Below, in pieces: positions 25,144-33,739 of a DNA stretch of 64,000 nt. A program made the position numbers and the translations under genes. Source of the DNA: Robiginitalea sediminis (GTDB lineage Bacteria; Bacteroidota; Bacteroidia; Flavobacteriales; Flavobacteriaceae); contig NZ_NGNR01000002.1 in NCBI RefSeq assembly GCF_002198115.1, forward strand, positions 62,001 through 126,000. Direction: 5' to 3'. Within the stretch, counting starts at the first letter, position 1. The number at the start of each line of letters is the position of its first letter. A model generated the notes under the pieces. That model ran no database searches. It was not told where the DNA came from and saw nothing but the letters and a program-made list of their open reading frames with translations.

Positions 25144-27543
25144 ATGATTACCAATACGGAACTCGAGTACAAAGGCAATCTCTACCCCAAGCGGGTAGTG
25201 GAGCACAAGGAGGACTCCGGGAATTTCCTGTTCACCAGCGAAAACGGCGTCCTGCTGCAGATTTCCGTGTTGCGAAACAGCGTGCTGCGCATCCGCTACG
25301 CCACCGACCATATCTTTGAACCCGACTTCTCCTATGCCATTGCCCCGGATTCGAGCAGGGGGTATAACCAACTGAAGAAGGAGGAAACCGACGAGCATTT
25401 CCTGATTTACACCAGCAAGCTGAAGATCGAGGTGGAAAAGGAGAGCCTCCGCGTGGCCATCCATGACCTGGAAGGCAATGTGATCAACGAGGATGAACTC
25501 GGCTTCCACTGGGAGGAGAATTATGCCTTCGGGGGTAATACGGTCAAGATGAGCAAGGTGACCCAGCCTTCGGAGAGTTTCTACGGGATGGGAGACAAAG
25601 CCACCCATACTAACCTGAAAGGCCGCAGGGTAAATAACTGGGTAACGGACCAGTATGCCTTTGCCAAGGAACAGGAGCCCCTCTACAAGGCCATACCGTT
25701 TTACATTGGCCTGCACAACAATATCGCCTACGGGATCTTTTTCGACAACTCCTTCGGCACCACTTTCGATTTTTCCCACGAGCGCCGGAACATCACCAGT
25801 TTCTGGGCAGACGGTGGGGAAATGAACTATTACTTTTTTTACGGCCCGGCCATCTCCAAAGTGGTCCAGGCCTACACCGACCTGACCGGTACCCCGGAAC
25901 TCCCACCCCTATGGGCCCTGGGCTACCACCAGTCCAAATGGAGTTACTACCCTGAAAAACGGGTCAAGCAGCTTGCCAGGACCTTCCGCAGGCTGAAGAT
26001 CCCCTGCGACGCCATCTACCTCGATATCGACTATATGGACGGGTTCCGCTGCTTTACCTGGGACAAGAAACACTTCCCGGACCCCAAGCGGATGATTGGG
26101 GAACTGGAGCAGGACGGCTTCAAGACGGTGGTCATGATAGATCCGGGGATCAAAATAGACCGCGACTACTGGGTCTACCGGGAAGCCCTGGAGAACGACT
26201 ATTTCTGCAAGCGTGCGGACGGCCCCATCATGACCGGGAAGGTCTGGCCGGGCCCTTGTAGCTTCCCGGATTTCACCAACCCCAAGGTGCGCCAGTGGTG
26301 GGCCGGGCTCTATGAAGATTTTATTAAGGAATCCGGGCTGCATGCCGTCTGGAACGACATGAACGAGCCGGCCATCATGGAGGTGCCTACCAAAACGGCG
26401 CCCCTGGATACCCGCCACGACTACGACGGTAACCCCTGCAGCCACCGAAAGGCCCATAACGTATATGGGATGCAGATGGTACGGGCTACCTACGAAGGGG
26501 TCAAAAAGTATGTCTTCCCCAAGCGCCCCTTTGTGATAACCCGGGCGGCGTATGCCGGGACACAGCGTTTTGCCTGTACCTGGACCGGGGACAACGTGGC
26601 TACCTGGGAACACCTTTGGATTGCCAATGTGCAGGTCCAGCGGATGTGCATGAGTGGGTATTCCTTTGTGGGTTCCGATATCGGCGGGTTTGCCGAGCAG
26701 CCCAACGGGGAGCTTTTTGCCCGCTGGGTGCAGCTCGGGGTTTTCCACCCCTTCTGCCGCGTGCATTCCAGCGGGGACCACGGCGACCAGGAACCCTGGT
26801 CTTTCGATGAGGAGGTTACCGGGATTGTCCGGAAATTCGTGGAACTGCGCTACCAGCTGCTGCCCTACCTCTACACCATGTTCTGGAAGTATTCCAAGGA
26901 AGGGGTCCCCATGCTGAAACCCCTGGTTTATTTCGATCAGGAAGACCCCCAGACCCATTTCCGGACAGACGAGTTTATTTTCGGGGAACAGATCCTGGTC
27001 TGCCCCATACAGGAGCCCAACGCCAAGGGTCGCCGGATGTACCTGCCCCGCGGCAAATGGCACAACTACTGGACCGGGGAAGTCCTGGAAGGGGGCAGCG
27101 AGAAATGGGTGGCGGCCGATATCGACAAGATCCCGATTTTTATCCGGGAAGGGGCCATCATCCCTATGTACCCGGTACAGCAATACGTAGGGGAGAAGAT
27201 TATCGAGCAGCTCCGCCTGAATGTCTACTACAAACTGGGAGTGGAGCAATCCACCCTGTACGAGGATGCCCAGGATGGGTACGATTACAAAAAGGGCGGG
27301 TACAGCATCCGGAATTTCCGCCTGAGCGGGCGGGAGAAGGAGCTTATCATCCAGCAATATAAGGACGGCTCCTACATTACCCCCTACAAAACCCTCAAAG
27401 TGAACCTCATTGGGCTTCCCTTTAAGATCAAGAGCGTGGAGGTAGACAACCAGGAGGTAGACCTGAAATCGGTACGGCCTAATGGGGACAACACCATTGT
27501 GGTGGACAAGAACTTCAGCGAGTTGCATATTTTCGGAAGCTGA
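25144..27543 (+). CDS. GH31 family alpha-glucosidase
   Basis: 799 residues from ATG at 25144. The frame could extend 23 codons upstream, but conserved sequence (MITNTELEYKGNLYPKRVV) begins here. N-terminal galactose-mutarotase-like and GH31 domains, with nucleophile D405 in WNDMNEP and acid/base D483 in WTGDNVATWEHL. No signal peptide is visible, so it is probably cytoplasmic. It should release glucose from alpha-1,4 or alpha-1,6 linked oligosaccharides, such as maltose or branch stubs. It lies 99 bp after glgB on the same strand and completes the glucan cluster. Confidence 0.93.
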   Translation: MITNTELEYKGNLYPKRVVEHKEDSGNFLFTSENGVLLQISVLRNSVLRIRYATDHIFEPDFSYAIAPDSSRGYNQLKKEETDEHFLIYTSKLKIEVEKESLRVAIHDLEGNVINEDELGFHWEENYAFGGNTVKMSKVTQPSESFYGMGDKATHTNLKGRRVNNWVTDQYAFAKEQEPLYKAIPFYIGLHNNIAYGIFFDNSFGTTFDFSHERRNITSFWADGGEMNYYFFYGPAISKVVQAYTDLTGTPELPPLWALGYHQSKWSYYPEKRVKQLARTFRRLKIPCDAIYLDIDYMDGFRCFTWDKKHFPDPKRMIGELEQDGFKTVVMIDPGIKIDRDYWVYREALENDYFCKRADGPIMTGKVWPGPCSFPDFTNPKVRQWWAGLYEDFIKESGLHAVWNDMNEPAIMEVPTKTAPLDTRHDYDGNPCSHRKAHNVYGMQMVRATYEGVKKYVFPKRPFVITRAAYAGTQRFACTWTGDNVATWEHLWIANVQVQRMCMSGYSFVGSDIGGFAEQPNGELFARWVQLGVFHPFCRVHSSGDHGDQEPWSFDEEVTGIVRKFVELRYQLLPYLYTMFWKYSKEGVPMLKPLVYFDQEDPQTHFRTDEFIFGEQILVCPIQEPNAKGRRMYLPRGKWHNYWTGEVLEGGSEKWVAADIDKIPIFIREGAIIPMYPVQQYVGEKIIEQLRLNVYYKLGVEQSTLYEDAQDGYDYKKGGYSIRNFRLSGREKELIIQQYKDGSYITPYKTLKVNLIGLPFKIKSVEVDNQEVDLKSVRPNGDNTIVVDKNFSELHIFGS

Positions 27544-27588
27544 TTTTTTTGTACTTTCCACTCACCATTAACCGTCATGCCGAGCATT

Positions 27589-28395
27589 ATGAAAAAAGTT
27601 GCTTTAGCGCTGCTGGTATTCCTTTCCGTAGCCGCTTGTAAGACCAACCCCTTTACCGGGCAGAGAACCCTGAATTTTTACCCGAACAGCCAGATTTTCC
27701 CCATGGCCTTTGCCCAGTACGACCAGTTCCTGGGCGAAAACAAGGTGGTGAAGGAGACCGACCAGGCCAAGATGATTGTGCGGGTAGGGCAGCGGATCGC
27801 TTCTGCAGCTGAGCGCTGGCTGGATGCCAATGGGTATCCCGGCTACCTGAAGGATTACAAATGGGAATACAACCTGGTGGATGACCCTACCGTTAACGCC
27901 TGGTGTATGCCTGGGGGCAAGATTGTTTTTTACACAGGAATTATGCCCATATGCAACGGGGAGACCGGCGTTGCAGTAGTGATGGGCCACGAAGTGGCGC
28001 ATGCCCTGGCAGACCACGGTGCCCAGCGGATGAGCGCCGGGATGCTCCAGCAAATCGGTGCTGTGGCGGGTAATGTTGCCATCCAGGATCCGCAGAAACG
28101 CAATATGTTCAACCAAGCCTACGGTTTGGGCAGTACGGTAGGGGTCATGCTCCCCTTCAGCCGGAGTCACGAGACGGAGGCAGACCGCATCGGGCTGCAG
28201 ATCATGGCTATAGCCGGGTACAACCCGGATGAAGCCGCCGAGCTCTGGAAGCGGATGAAAGCCCAGAATTCCCAGGCCCCGCCCGAATTCCTCAGCACCC
28301 ACCCCTCCAACGACACCAGGATTTCCAACCTCACCCAGTGGGCGCCCTTAGCTAAGGAAGAAGCGCGTAAATTCGGGGTTACCAGTTTCAAGTAG
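27589..28395 (+). CDS. M48 family metallopeptidase lipoprotein
   Basis: 268 residues from ATG at 27589 (the frame opens four codons earlier). Lipoprotein signal ending SVAAC. The zinc motif HEVAHALADHG and a later ETEADRIGLQIM (third ligand) show an Oma1/LoiP-type peptidase. C-terminal LSTHPSNDTRISNL is the family's usual end (STHPxxxxRI). Envelope protein quality control is the likely role. A strong terminator follows. Confidence 0.95.
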   Translation: MKKVALALLVFLSVAACKTNPFTGQRTLNFYPNSQIFPMAFAQYDQFLGENKVVKETDQAKMIVRVGQRIASAAERWLDANGYPGYLKDYKWEYNLVDDPTVNAWCMPGGKIVFYTGIMPICNGETGVAVVMGHEVAHALADHGAQRMSAGMLQQIGAVAGNVAIQDPQKRNMFNQAYGLGSTVGVMLPFSRSHETEADRIGLQIMAIAGYNPDEAAELWKRMKAQNSQAPPEFLSTHPSNDTRISNLTQWAPLAKEEARKFGVTSFK

Positions 28396-28425
28396 GGGGA
28401 GAACCGCCATTAATCGTATATTGAG

Positions 28426-28451
28426 AGCCATTCACCAGAATGGCTTTTTTT
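28426..28451 (+). terminator. Terminator of the M48 gene, abutting the next start codon
   Basis: AGCCATTC-ACCA-GAATGGCT forms an 8-bp stem followed by seven T. The T run ends at 28451 and ATG of the UMF1 transporter is at 28452. Confidence 0.92.
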
Positions 28452-29774
28452 ATGGACAGGGCATTCGCATTAAAAGGCAGCCGCAAACTGCTTAACGCAT
28501 GGGCATTCTACGACTGGGCCAATTCGGTATACAGCCTGGTAATAGCCTCGGCCATCTTTCCCATCTATTACGGCGCGCTTTTCCGAATGGCGGACATCGA
28601 TACCGTCGCCGTCTTCGGGATGTCAATAGCCCGGGCCCCGCTCATCAGCTACGTGACGGCCGCGGCTTTTGTGGTTATCGCCCTCATTACCCCCCTGCTA
28701 TCCGGGATAGCCGATTACCTGGGAAACAAGAAGGTCTTTATGAAGTTCTTCTGCTACCTGGGCGGGGCGTCTTGTATGGGCCTCTACTGGTTTTCTCTGG
28801 AGCATATTTACCTGGGCCTGGTCTGTTACTTCCTGGGCCTGGTGGGCTTCTGGGTTAGCTTTGCCATCAATAATTCCTACCTGCCCGATATCGCCTACCC
28901 GGAACAACAGGACGGGGTGAGCGCCAGGGGTTTTTCCCTGGGGTATGTGGGCAGCGTGATCCTGCTGCTGGCAAACCTGGCCATGGTGTTGCAACCTGAG
29001 ACTTTCGGGATTGCGGATACCCCGGAGCAGCCGGCAGAAGTACTGGCCATGCGGTATTCCTTTGTCTCGGTTGGCCTGTGGTGGATCGGGTTCAGCCAGT
29101 ATACCTTCTACCACCTGCCCAAGGGCTACCGGCGCGAAGGCAGCCGCTCCCGGATTATCTTCAACGGCTTTAGGGAATTGCAGTCGGTTTGGAACCAACT
29201 CACGCAGAACCGAAGGCTTAAGCGCTATCTGGGGGCCTTTTTCGTCTACAGTATGGCGGTACAGACCATTATGCTCATCGCAGCGTATTTCGGGGAGGAG
29301 GAGATTGCATGGGGATCGGATTCGGAGCGTACCACCGGCCTTATTGTCAGCATCCTGGTGATCCAGGTGGTTGCCATCGCTGGGGCTACCTTAACGGCAA
29401 GGGCCTCCCGTAGCTTTGGCAATATCTCCACCCTGATTGTGATCAACGCCCTTTGGCTGGTCATCTGTGTCTATGCTTACACCGTGGTCAGCCCCACAGA
29501 GTTTTACATCGCCGCCGGGTGCGTGGGCATGGTGATGGGCGGGATCCAGGCCCTTTCCCGGTCCACCTACTCTAAATTCCTTCCTGAAACCACCGATACC
29601 ACGTCGTTTTTCAGCTTTTACGACGTCACCGAAAAAATCGGGATCATCATCGGGATGGTGCTCTTCGGGGCGGTGTCACAGGCCAACGGGACCATGCGGC
29701 CTGCCGCCCTGGTCCTGGGGTTGTTCTTTGCCCTTGGCATTGTCCTTCTGGTTCGCGTTCCCCGAAAAAAATAA
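28452..29774 (+). CDS. UMF1/Atg22-like MFS transporter
   Basis: 440 residues from ATG at 28452. An ATG at 28440 is in frame but lies in the hairpin and T tract of the preceding terminator (encoding only MAFF), so the later one is chosen. About 12 membrane spans; N-terminal NAWAFYDWANSVYSLVI and GISGxxxDYLGNKK-like loop are signatures of the UMF1 family (bacterial relatives of yeast Atg22, an amino-acid effluxer). Also visible are LPDIAYPEQQDGVSARG and GGIQALSRSTYSKFLPE. Substrate in bacteria is unknown. Confidence 0.9.
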   Translation: MDRAFALKGSRKLLNAWAFYDWANSVYSLVIASAIFPIYYGALFRMADIDTVAVFGMSIARAPLISYVTAAAFVVIALITPLLSGIADYLGNKKVFMKFFCYLGGASCMGLYWFSLEHIYLGLVCYFLGLVGFWVSFAINNSYLPDIAYPEQQDGVSARGFSLGYVGSVILLLANLAMVLQPETFGIADTPEQPAEVLAMRYSFVSVGLWWIGFSQYTFYHLPKGYRREGSRSRIIFNGFRELQSVWNQLTQNRRLKRYLGAFFVYSMAVQTIMLIAAYFGEEEIAWGSDSERTTGLIVSILVIQVVAIAGATLTARASRSFGNISTLIVINALWLVICVYAYTVVSPTEFYIAAGCVGMVMGGIQALSRSTYSKFLPETTDTTSFFSFYDVTEKIGIIIGMVLFGAVSQANGTMRPAALVLGLFFALGIVLLVRVPRKK

Positions 29775-29802
29775 CCCCGGGAAGGCCTTGACTTTCCCGG
29801 GG
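29765..29802 (-). terminator. Bidirectional terminator between convergent genes
   Basis: CCCCGGGAA and TTCCCGGGG pair across a short loop (29775-29802). On the minus strand a T-rich run follows, ending the head-GIN operon; the T run overlaps the 3' end of the UMF1 gene. Confidence 0.8.
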
Positions 29803-29833
29803 CGACTGTCGCGTTTTCGGATGGGTGGTATGA

Positions 29834-30565
29834 CTAGGACCTGGTGATATCGCCGGAGCCCGAGGTTTTGGCGTCTACCTTGGAGGGGTTCCCCTTGTAG
29901 TTGATGTCCCCGGAACCGGAAACCCGGGCCTCCAGGGATTCCTTTGCCGTTACCTGGATGTCGGCCGAGCCGGAAACCGTGGCATCCACGTGGTCTGCCT
30001 CCAGGTCGAAGGCCCTAACATCACCGGAACCGGAAACGCGTACCTCCAGCCGGCCCGCAGTCCCGCTGAGGTTAATATCCCCGGAACCCGAGAGGCTGGC
30101 TTCCACTTCCCGGGCGGCCACCTCCAGGGTGATATCTCCGCTTCCGGACATGCCCGTTTCAAAATGGTCTGCCCGCAGGAGGGTTTTCCCCACGATATCC
30201 CCGGATCCGGAGAGGGAGACCCCGTGGATGTCCTCCACCGGGACGGTGATGGTGATGCCCCCGGACTTCCAGGAGGAGGGCTGCAGGTTGTACCCCTGCT
30301 CGGTCTTGATGACGAGCTTTCCGTTTTTCACCTCAGTGATGACGTGCTCCAACAGGTTTTCTTCCCCTTCCAGGGTAAGGGTGCCCTCGTTGCCGGCAAC
30401 CAGTTCTACATCGAACCAGCCGGAGAGGGATACGGCATCGTAGGTGCCCACGTTTCGGGTCTCGGTGGTCATTTCGCCGTTGCCCTTTACGCGTTTGCCC
30501 CATTGGCCGCTTAGGTTGCAGGAGACCAGTAGTCCGGCCAGGATCAGGATCATGGATTTTTTCAT
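29834..30565 (-). CDS. Head-GIN domain (DUF2807) exported protein, SGSGDI type
   Basis: 243 residues with a signal peptide whose end (LLVSC) also fits a lipobox. From residue 25: GQWGKRVKGNGEMTTETRNVG, the usual opening of head-GIN/DUF2807 proteins. The rest is a beta-solenoid in which SGSGDI or a close variant recurs at roughly 20-residue spacing (at least six times, ending KTSGSGDITRS). Function unknown; the fold suggests an adhesive or scaffold protein on the cell surface. It is the last gene of the ECF operon, 23 bp after its paralogue. Confidence 0.9.
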   Translation of the reverse strand: MKKSMILILAGLLVSCNLSGQWGKRVKGNGEMTTETRNVGTYDAVSLSGWFDVELVAGNEGTLTLEGEENLLEHVITEVKNGKLVIKTEQGYNLQPSSWKSGGITITVPVEDIHGVSLSGSGDIVGKTLLRADHFETGMSGSGDITLEVAAREVEASLSGSGDINLSGTAGRLEVRVSGSGDVRAFDLEADHVDATVSGSADIQVTAKESLEARVSGSGDINYKGNPSKVDAKTSGSGDITRS

Positions 30566-30588
30566 GGTGTTCGTGTTTTTGATGTCAA

Positions 30589-31320
30589 TTATGATTTTTT
30601 TACGTTGGCCGCCCCGGAAGCTTTGGAATCTACCCGGGTGGGGTTGCCTTTGTACCGGAGGTCACTTGCCCCGGATACCCTGGCGGTAAGCGCTTCCGTG
30701 GCGGTAATCTGCACATCGGAAGACCCAGAAAGGTTGGCCTCCACTTCCCGGGCTGTAAGGTCGTAGCCCCTGAGGTCCGAAGCCCCTGAACCAGAAATCC
30801 GCACCGATTGGGCCGTGCCGGACAGTATCAGGGTGGCCGCCCCGGAGATATCGGCCCGGAGTTCCCCGGTTTCCAGCTCGAGGGACATATCGGCCGCCCC
30901 CGAGATACTGGCGCGGAAGGTATCTGATTTCAAACGTACTTTTCCGGTAAGGTCAGAGGCGCCGCTGGCATGGGCTTCGCGCAGGTCCTGCACCGGGACT
31001 GTTACCCGGATCCCATTCCTCCCGGCCGAGGATACCTTAAGCTGGTAGCCCTTTTTCACGGAAATGACCAACCGGTCGCCCTTTACTTCCGTTATCACGT
31101 AGTCCAGCAGGTTGTCCTCCCCTTCCAGGGTAAGGGTGCCCTCCCGGCCGTCCACCAGGGTTACGCTGAAAATGTGGGACACTTCTATTTCGTCGTATGT
31201 CCCTACCTCACGGGTCTCTGTGGTGGTCTTCCCGTTGCCCTTAACGGTTTTTCCCCATTGGGCCCCTGCGGTAGTGCTAACCAACAGGGCGAGGAGCAGG
31301 GTTATGGATATGCGTTTCAT
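30589..31320 (-). CDS. Head-GIN domain (DUF2807) exported protein, SGASDL type
   Basis: 243 residues, exactly the length of its downstream paralogue and with the same opening (AQWGKTVKGNGKTTTETREVG). A signal peptide ends near TTAGA; unlike the paralogue there is no lipobox cysteine. The repeated turn is SGASDL/SGAADM rather than SGSGDI. The pair arose by duplication and then changed the repeated turn throughout. Seventeen base pairs separate it from the solenoid gene upstream. Confidence 0.9.
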   Translation of the reverse strand: MKRISITLLLALLVSTTAGAQWGKTVKGNGKTTTETREVGTYDEIEVSHIFSVTLVDGREGTLTLEGEDNLLDYVITEVKGDRLVISVKKGYQLKVSSAGRNGIRVTVPVQDLREAHASGASDLTGKVRLKSDTFRASISGAADMSLELETGELRADISGAATLILSGTAQSVRISGSGASDLRGYDLTAREVEANLSGSSDVQITATEALTARVSGASDLRYKGNPTRVDSKASGAANVKKS

Positions 31321-31337
31321 GGGTAATTGTTTAAAGG

Positions 31338-32429
31338 TTAGTTTCTGGTGAGGGTCACGCTCCCGTAATCGCTGGTGATGCGAAGGGAATTGCCGCTGCC
31401 CGCAGCACCGTGGTAGCCGGAATAATAGCGGGAACTGTTGCGCTCGCGGCTGATGTTCACCTCCAGGTCATCCATTCCTTTTACGCCGGCGTATTCCGTG
31501 CTGATCTCAAAATCGAAGGCATACCCCGGGTCGTAGCCCAGCTTGATGCCCGTGTAGTCGGTACGGATATTCACATTCCCGGCATCGGCGGCCATCCGGT
31601 CAATCCGGATAGAGCCGTAATCGGCTGTGATATCGACATCCCCGTGGAGGGTGCCCAGCTTTACATTAATGTAATCGCCATTACCCTGTACATCTGCGGC
31701 TTCCCCTACTTCCAGGTTGCCGTAATCTCCCGAATAGATGAGGTTCTCCATCTGTTCTACTGTGGAGTTCGTATAATCGGCGTTAATGGTGAGGTCCCCG
31801 GCACGCTCTACCACATAGCCGGAATAGTCTGCGCTGATCTTCCCGGAGCGGATATAGCCAATCCGGGATTTGGAGGTATAGTCAAAACTGAGTTCGTTGT
31901 TGCGGCCCTGCAGTTCTCCCAGGTCGAGGCGGCCGTAATCGCAGCTGATTTTGGCATGCCCGTCTACCCGGTCCAGGATGATGTTGCCGTAGTCGTTACT
32001 CAGGTGAACTGAGTTCTTCACCGGCATGTTGACCGTGTAGTTGATCTGCATGTTCACATTGTTGTTGTTGCCCCACCAGCCCCAGGATTTCTCCTTGCTG
32101 AACCGTGTGCGGGCACTTACCATGGAAGCGCTCGATTCGAATTCCACGGTAATTTCGTCGAGTTTGCGCTGAACCTTTTCCTCGTTGTTGCCGTTGGTGG
32201 TGATGTGTACTTCGATAACCACGCGGTTTTCATTCCAGGAGTTCAGCACCAGGTTGCCGTAGCTGTTACTGATTTTCAACAGGGCATCCGGGTTTACCTG
32301 GAATTCCTTTTTGATGGTTTTCTCCCGGGTATGGCGGCCCCGCAATTCGGGGTCCGAGGCGTGGGAAGTGCCCAGCCCGATAAAAAGGGCCAGCAGGAAG
32401 GGAAACATTTTAAATGGTATACGTATCAT
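31338..32429 (-). CDS. Exported DUF4097-like beta-solenoid protein with DYG repeats
   Basis: 363 residues with a signal peptide (about 1-24). Residues about 40-130 resemble the start of DUF4097 proteins (VNPDALLKISNSYGNLVLNSW). From about 140 a [ND]-[DE]-Y-[GTS] turn recurs every 10-25 residues (NDYGN, CDYGR, FDYTS, ADYSG, ADYTN, GDYGN, GDYIN, ADYGS, TDYTG, TEYAG, SDYGS), consistent with a right-handed beta-helix in which each rung bears the turn. No lipobox. Function unknown. It overlaps the end of the anti-sigma-like gene by 20 bp, so expression is coupled to the sigma factor. Confidence 0.85.
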   Translation of the reverse strand: MIRIPFKMFPFLLALFIGLGTSHASDPELRGRHTREKTIKKEFQVNPDALLKISNSYGNLVLNSWNENRVVIEVHITTNGNNEEKVQRKLDEITVEFESSASMVSARTRFSKEKSWGWWGNNNNVNMQINYTVNMPVKNSVHLSNDYGNIILDRVDGHAKISCDYGRLDLGELQGRNNELSFDYTSKSRIGYIRSGKISADYSGYVVERAGDLTINADYTNSTVEQMENLIYSGDYGNLEVGEAADVQGNGDYINVKLGTLHGDVDITADYGSIRIDRMAADAGNVNIRTDYTGIKLGYDPGYAFDFEISTEYAGVKGMDDLEVNISRERNSSRYYSGYHGAAGSGNSLRITSDYGSVTLTRN

Positions 32430-32967
32430 GGGATTCGTCTTTAAAGTCTTTAACGGTTTCTATTTGGCGCATCACATCCTGCAGCAGGTCGATGCGGGTT
32501 TGGAAGTTGGTGATCATGGCACTGAGGATGAGTTTGCTGTTGCCCCCGGCCACCAGGTCCTGTTCCAGTCGGCGGTAATCGGCTTCCAGAAGCTCAAGCC
32601 GCCGGAGGGTATCTTCAATGAGGGGTTCGGTATCCGGGCCGCTCAGGTCCTTCAGCTCGTTAACCTGCTGTTCGATAAGGTTGGCGAAGTAAAAGGAGGT
32701 CTGGGAGGCCTCTGGCGAGATCTCAGCTACCTGCTCCTCCAGGGTGCCGGAGGGCCTGAGCAGGACCAGGCCGGTTCCCAGCAGGAGGATTATGGAAGCG
32801 GCTATGGATAAGGGTTTCCACCAGCTTCGGCCACTGGCAGCTACCCCACCGCCCTGGCTTGCCAGGCGCTGGCGGAACCGTTCCCTGTGCCCGGCCGGGG
32901 GCGCTTCCCGGTCGAAAGCCCCTTGCAGGCTCTCAAACAGGTCCTCTATGTTGTAGTCCTTTTTCAT
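32410..32967 (-). CDS. Membrane-anchored anti-sigma-like protein
   Basis: 185 residues from ATG at 32967; the longer frame is rejected because this ATG overlaps the sigma-factor stop by 4 bp. A cytoplasmic N-terminal segment (MKKDYNIEDLFESLQGAFD, about 1-50), one membrane span (LSIAASIILLLGTGLVLL, about 53-70) and a helical, probably coiled-coil, periplasmic part (about 80-175). No zinc anti-sigma motif (HxxxCxxC) is present. Position and topology suggest that it holds the ECF factor at the membrane. Confidence 0.75.
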   Translation of the reverse strand: MKKDYNIEDLFESLQGAFDREAPPAGHRERFRQRLASQGGGVAASGRSWWKPLSIAASIILLLGTGLVLLRPSGTLEEQVAEISPEASQTSFYFANLIEQQVNELKDLSGPDTEPLIEDTLRRLELLEADYRRLEQDLVAGGNSKLILSAMITNFQTRIDLLQDVMRQIETVKDFKDESHDTYTI

Positions 32968-33524
32968 AGGCTTGGTGTTATTGTTAACTTTTTCCTTAGG
33001 CTTTCCTTGGCCCTGGAGACCGTGGTGCGGCAATTCGCGTAACTGATATCCAGGATCTCGCTCATCTCTTCGTAATCGTACCCTTCAATTAAGTGTAAGG
33101 TCAAAGCTATTCGGTAGTTATCCTTCAGCTGTTTCATGGTTTCCAGAACTTTTTGAGCCATCTGTGCCGTACTCCCCGAATCAGCATCCCCCACCTCATT
33201 GGCTTCGACCTTGTACAATACACTGTCCAGTCCCACTTCCCGGTTTTTCTGTTGCTTGCGGTAGTGGTAAATACTGTTGTTGATCACAATCCGCTTCAGC
33301 CAGGCCCCGAAGGTTACCTCGCCCTTAAAGGAGTCTAACCGCGTAAAGGCGCTCAGAAAGGATTCCTGCATGATATCTTCGGCCGTCGCAGCATCCTTTA
33401 CGATCCGCAGGGCCGTGTTGTACATGGCCTGGTAATAGCGGTCGTACACCTTCATTTGTGCCCGGGAGTCGCCCCTCAGGCAGGCTTGAATCAGAACATC
33501 AGTATGTTCGATCGGTTGGCTCAA
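32964..33524 (-). CDS. ECF-type RNA polymerase sigma factor
   Basis: 186 residues. Region 2: YYQAMYNTALRIVKDAATAEDIMQ with ESFLSAFTRLDSFKG, and FGAWLKRIVINNSIYHYRK. Region 4: LTLHLIEGYDYEEMSEILDISYANCRTTVSRAKESLRKKL. It is the first gene of a five-gene unit with the anti-sigma-like protein (4-bp overlap) and three exported beta-solenoid proteins. TGTAAC occurs on the minus strand at 33565-33570, as upstream of the other ECF gene, which could be an autoregulatory -35 element. Confidence 0.93.
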   Translation of the reverse strand: MSQPIEHTDVLIQACLRGDSRAQMKVYDRYYQAMYNTALRIVKDAATAEDIMQESFLSAFTRLDSFKGEVTFGAWLKRIVINNSIYHYRKQQKNREVGLDSVLYKVEANEVGDADSGSTAQMAQKVLETMKQLKDNYRIALTLHLIEGYDYEEMSEILDISYANCRTTVSRAKESLRKKLTITPSL

Positions 33525-33739
33525 AAAGTTGTATTTGTCTTAGAGATGCTCCAAGTTACGGTTTGTTACAGTTTAGGGGTAAAATCTTTGGACTTGGCAC
33601 AGGAATTGTCCATACCAAGGGAATTGAAAAGGAATGAACGGGGCTAAGTGCCTGTAAAACAATAGTTAAATCACAGTTCATTCCCGTGAAGGATGGCGGT
33701 ATGCCGTCCGCAGGTGACAGAATGACCGAAAAACCCTTT

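Noticed and set aside
19969-27561. Long minus-strand frames opposite glgE, glgB and the GH31 gene
   Set aside because: They lack known domains and coincide with well-supported plus-strand enzymes.
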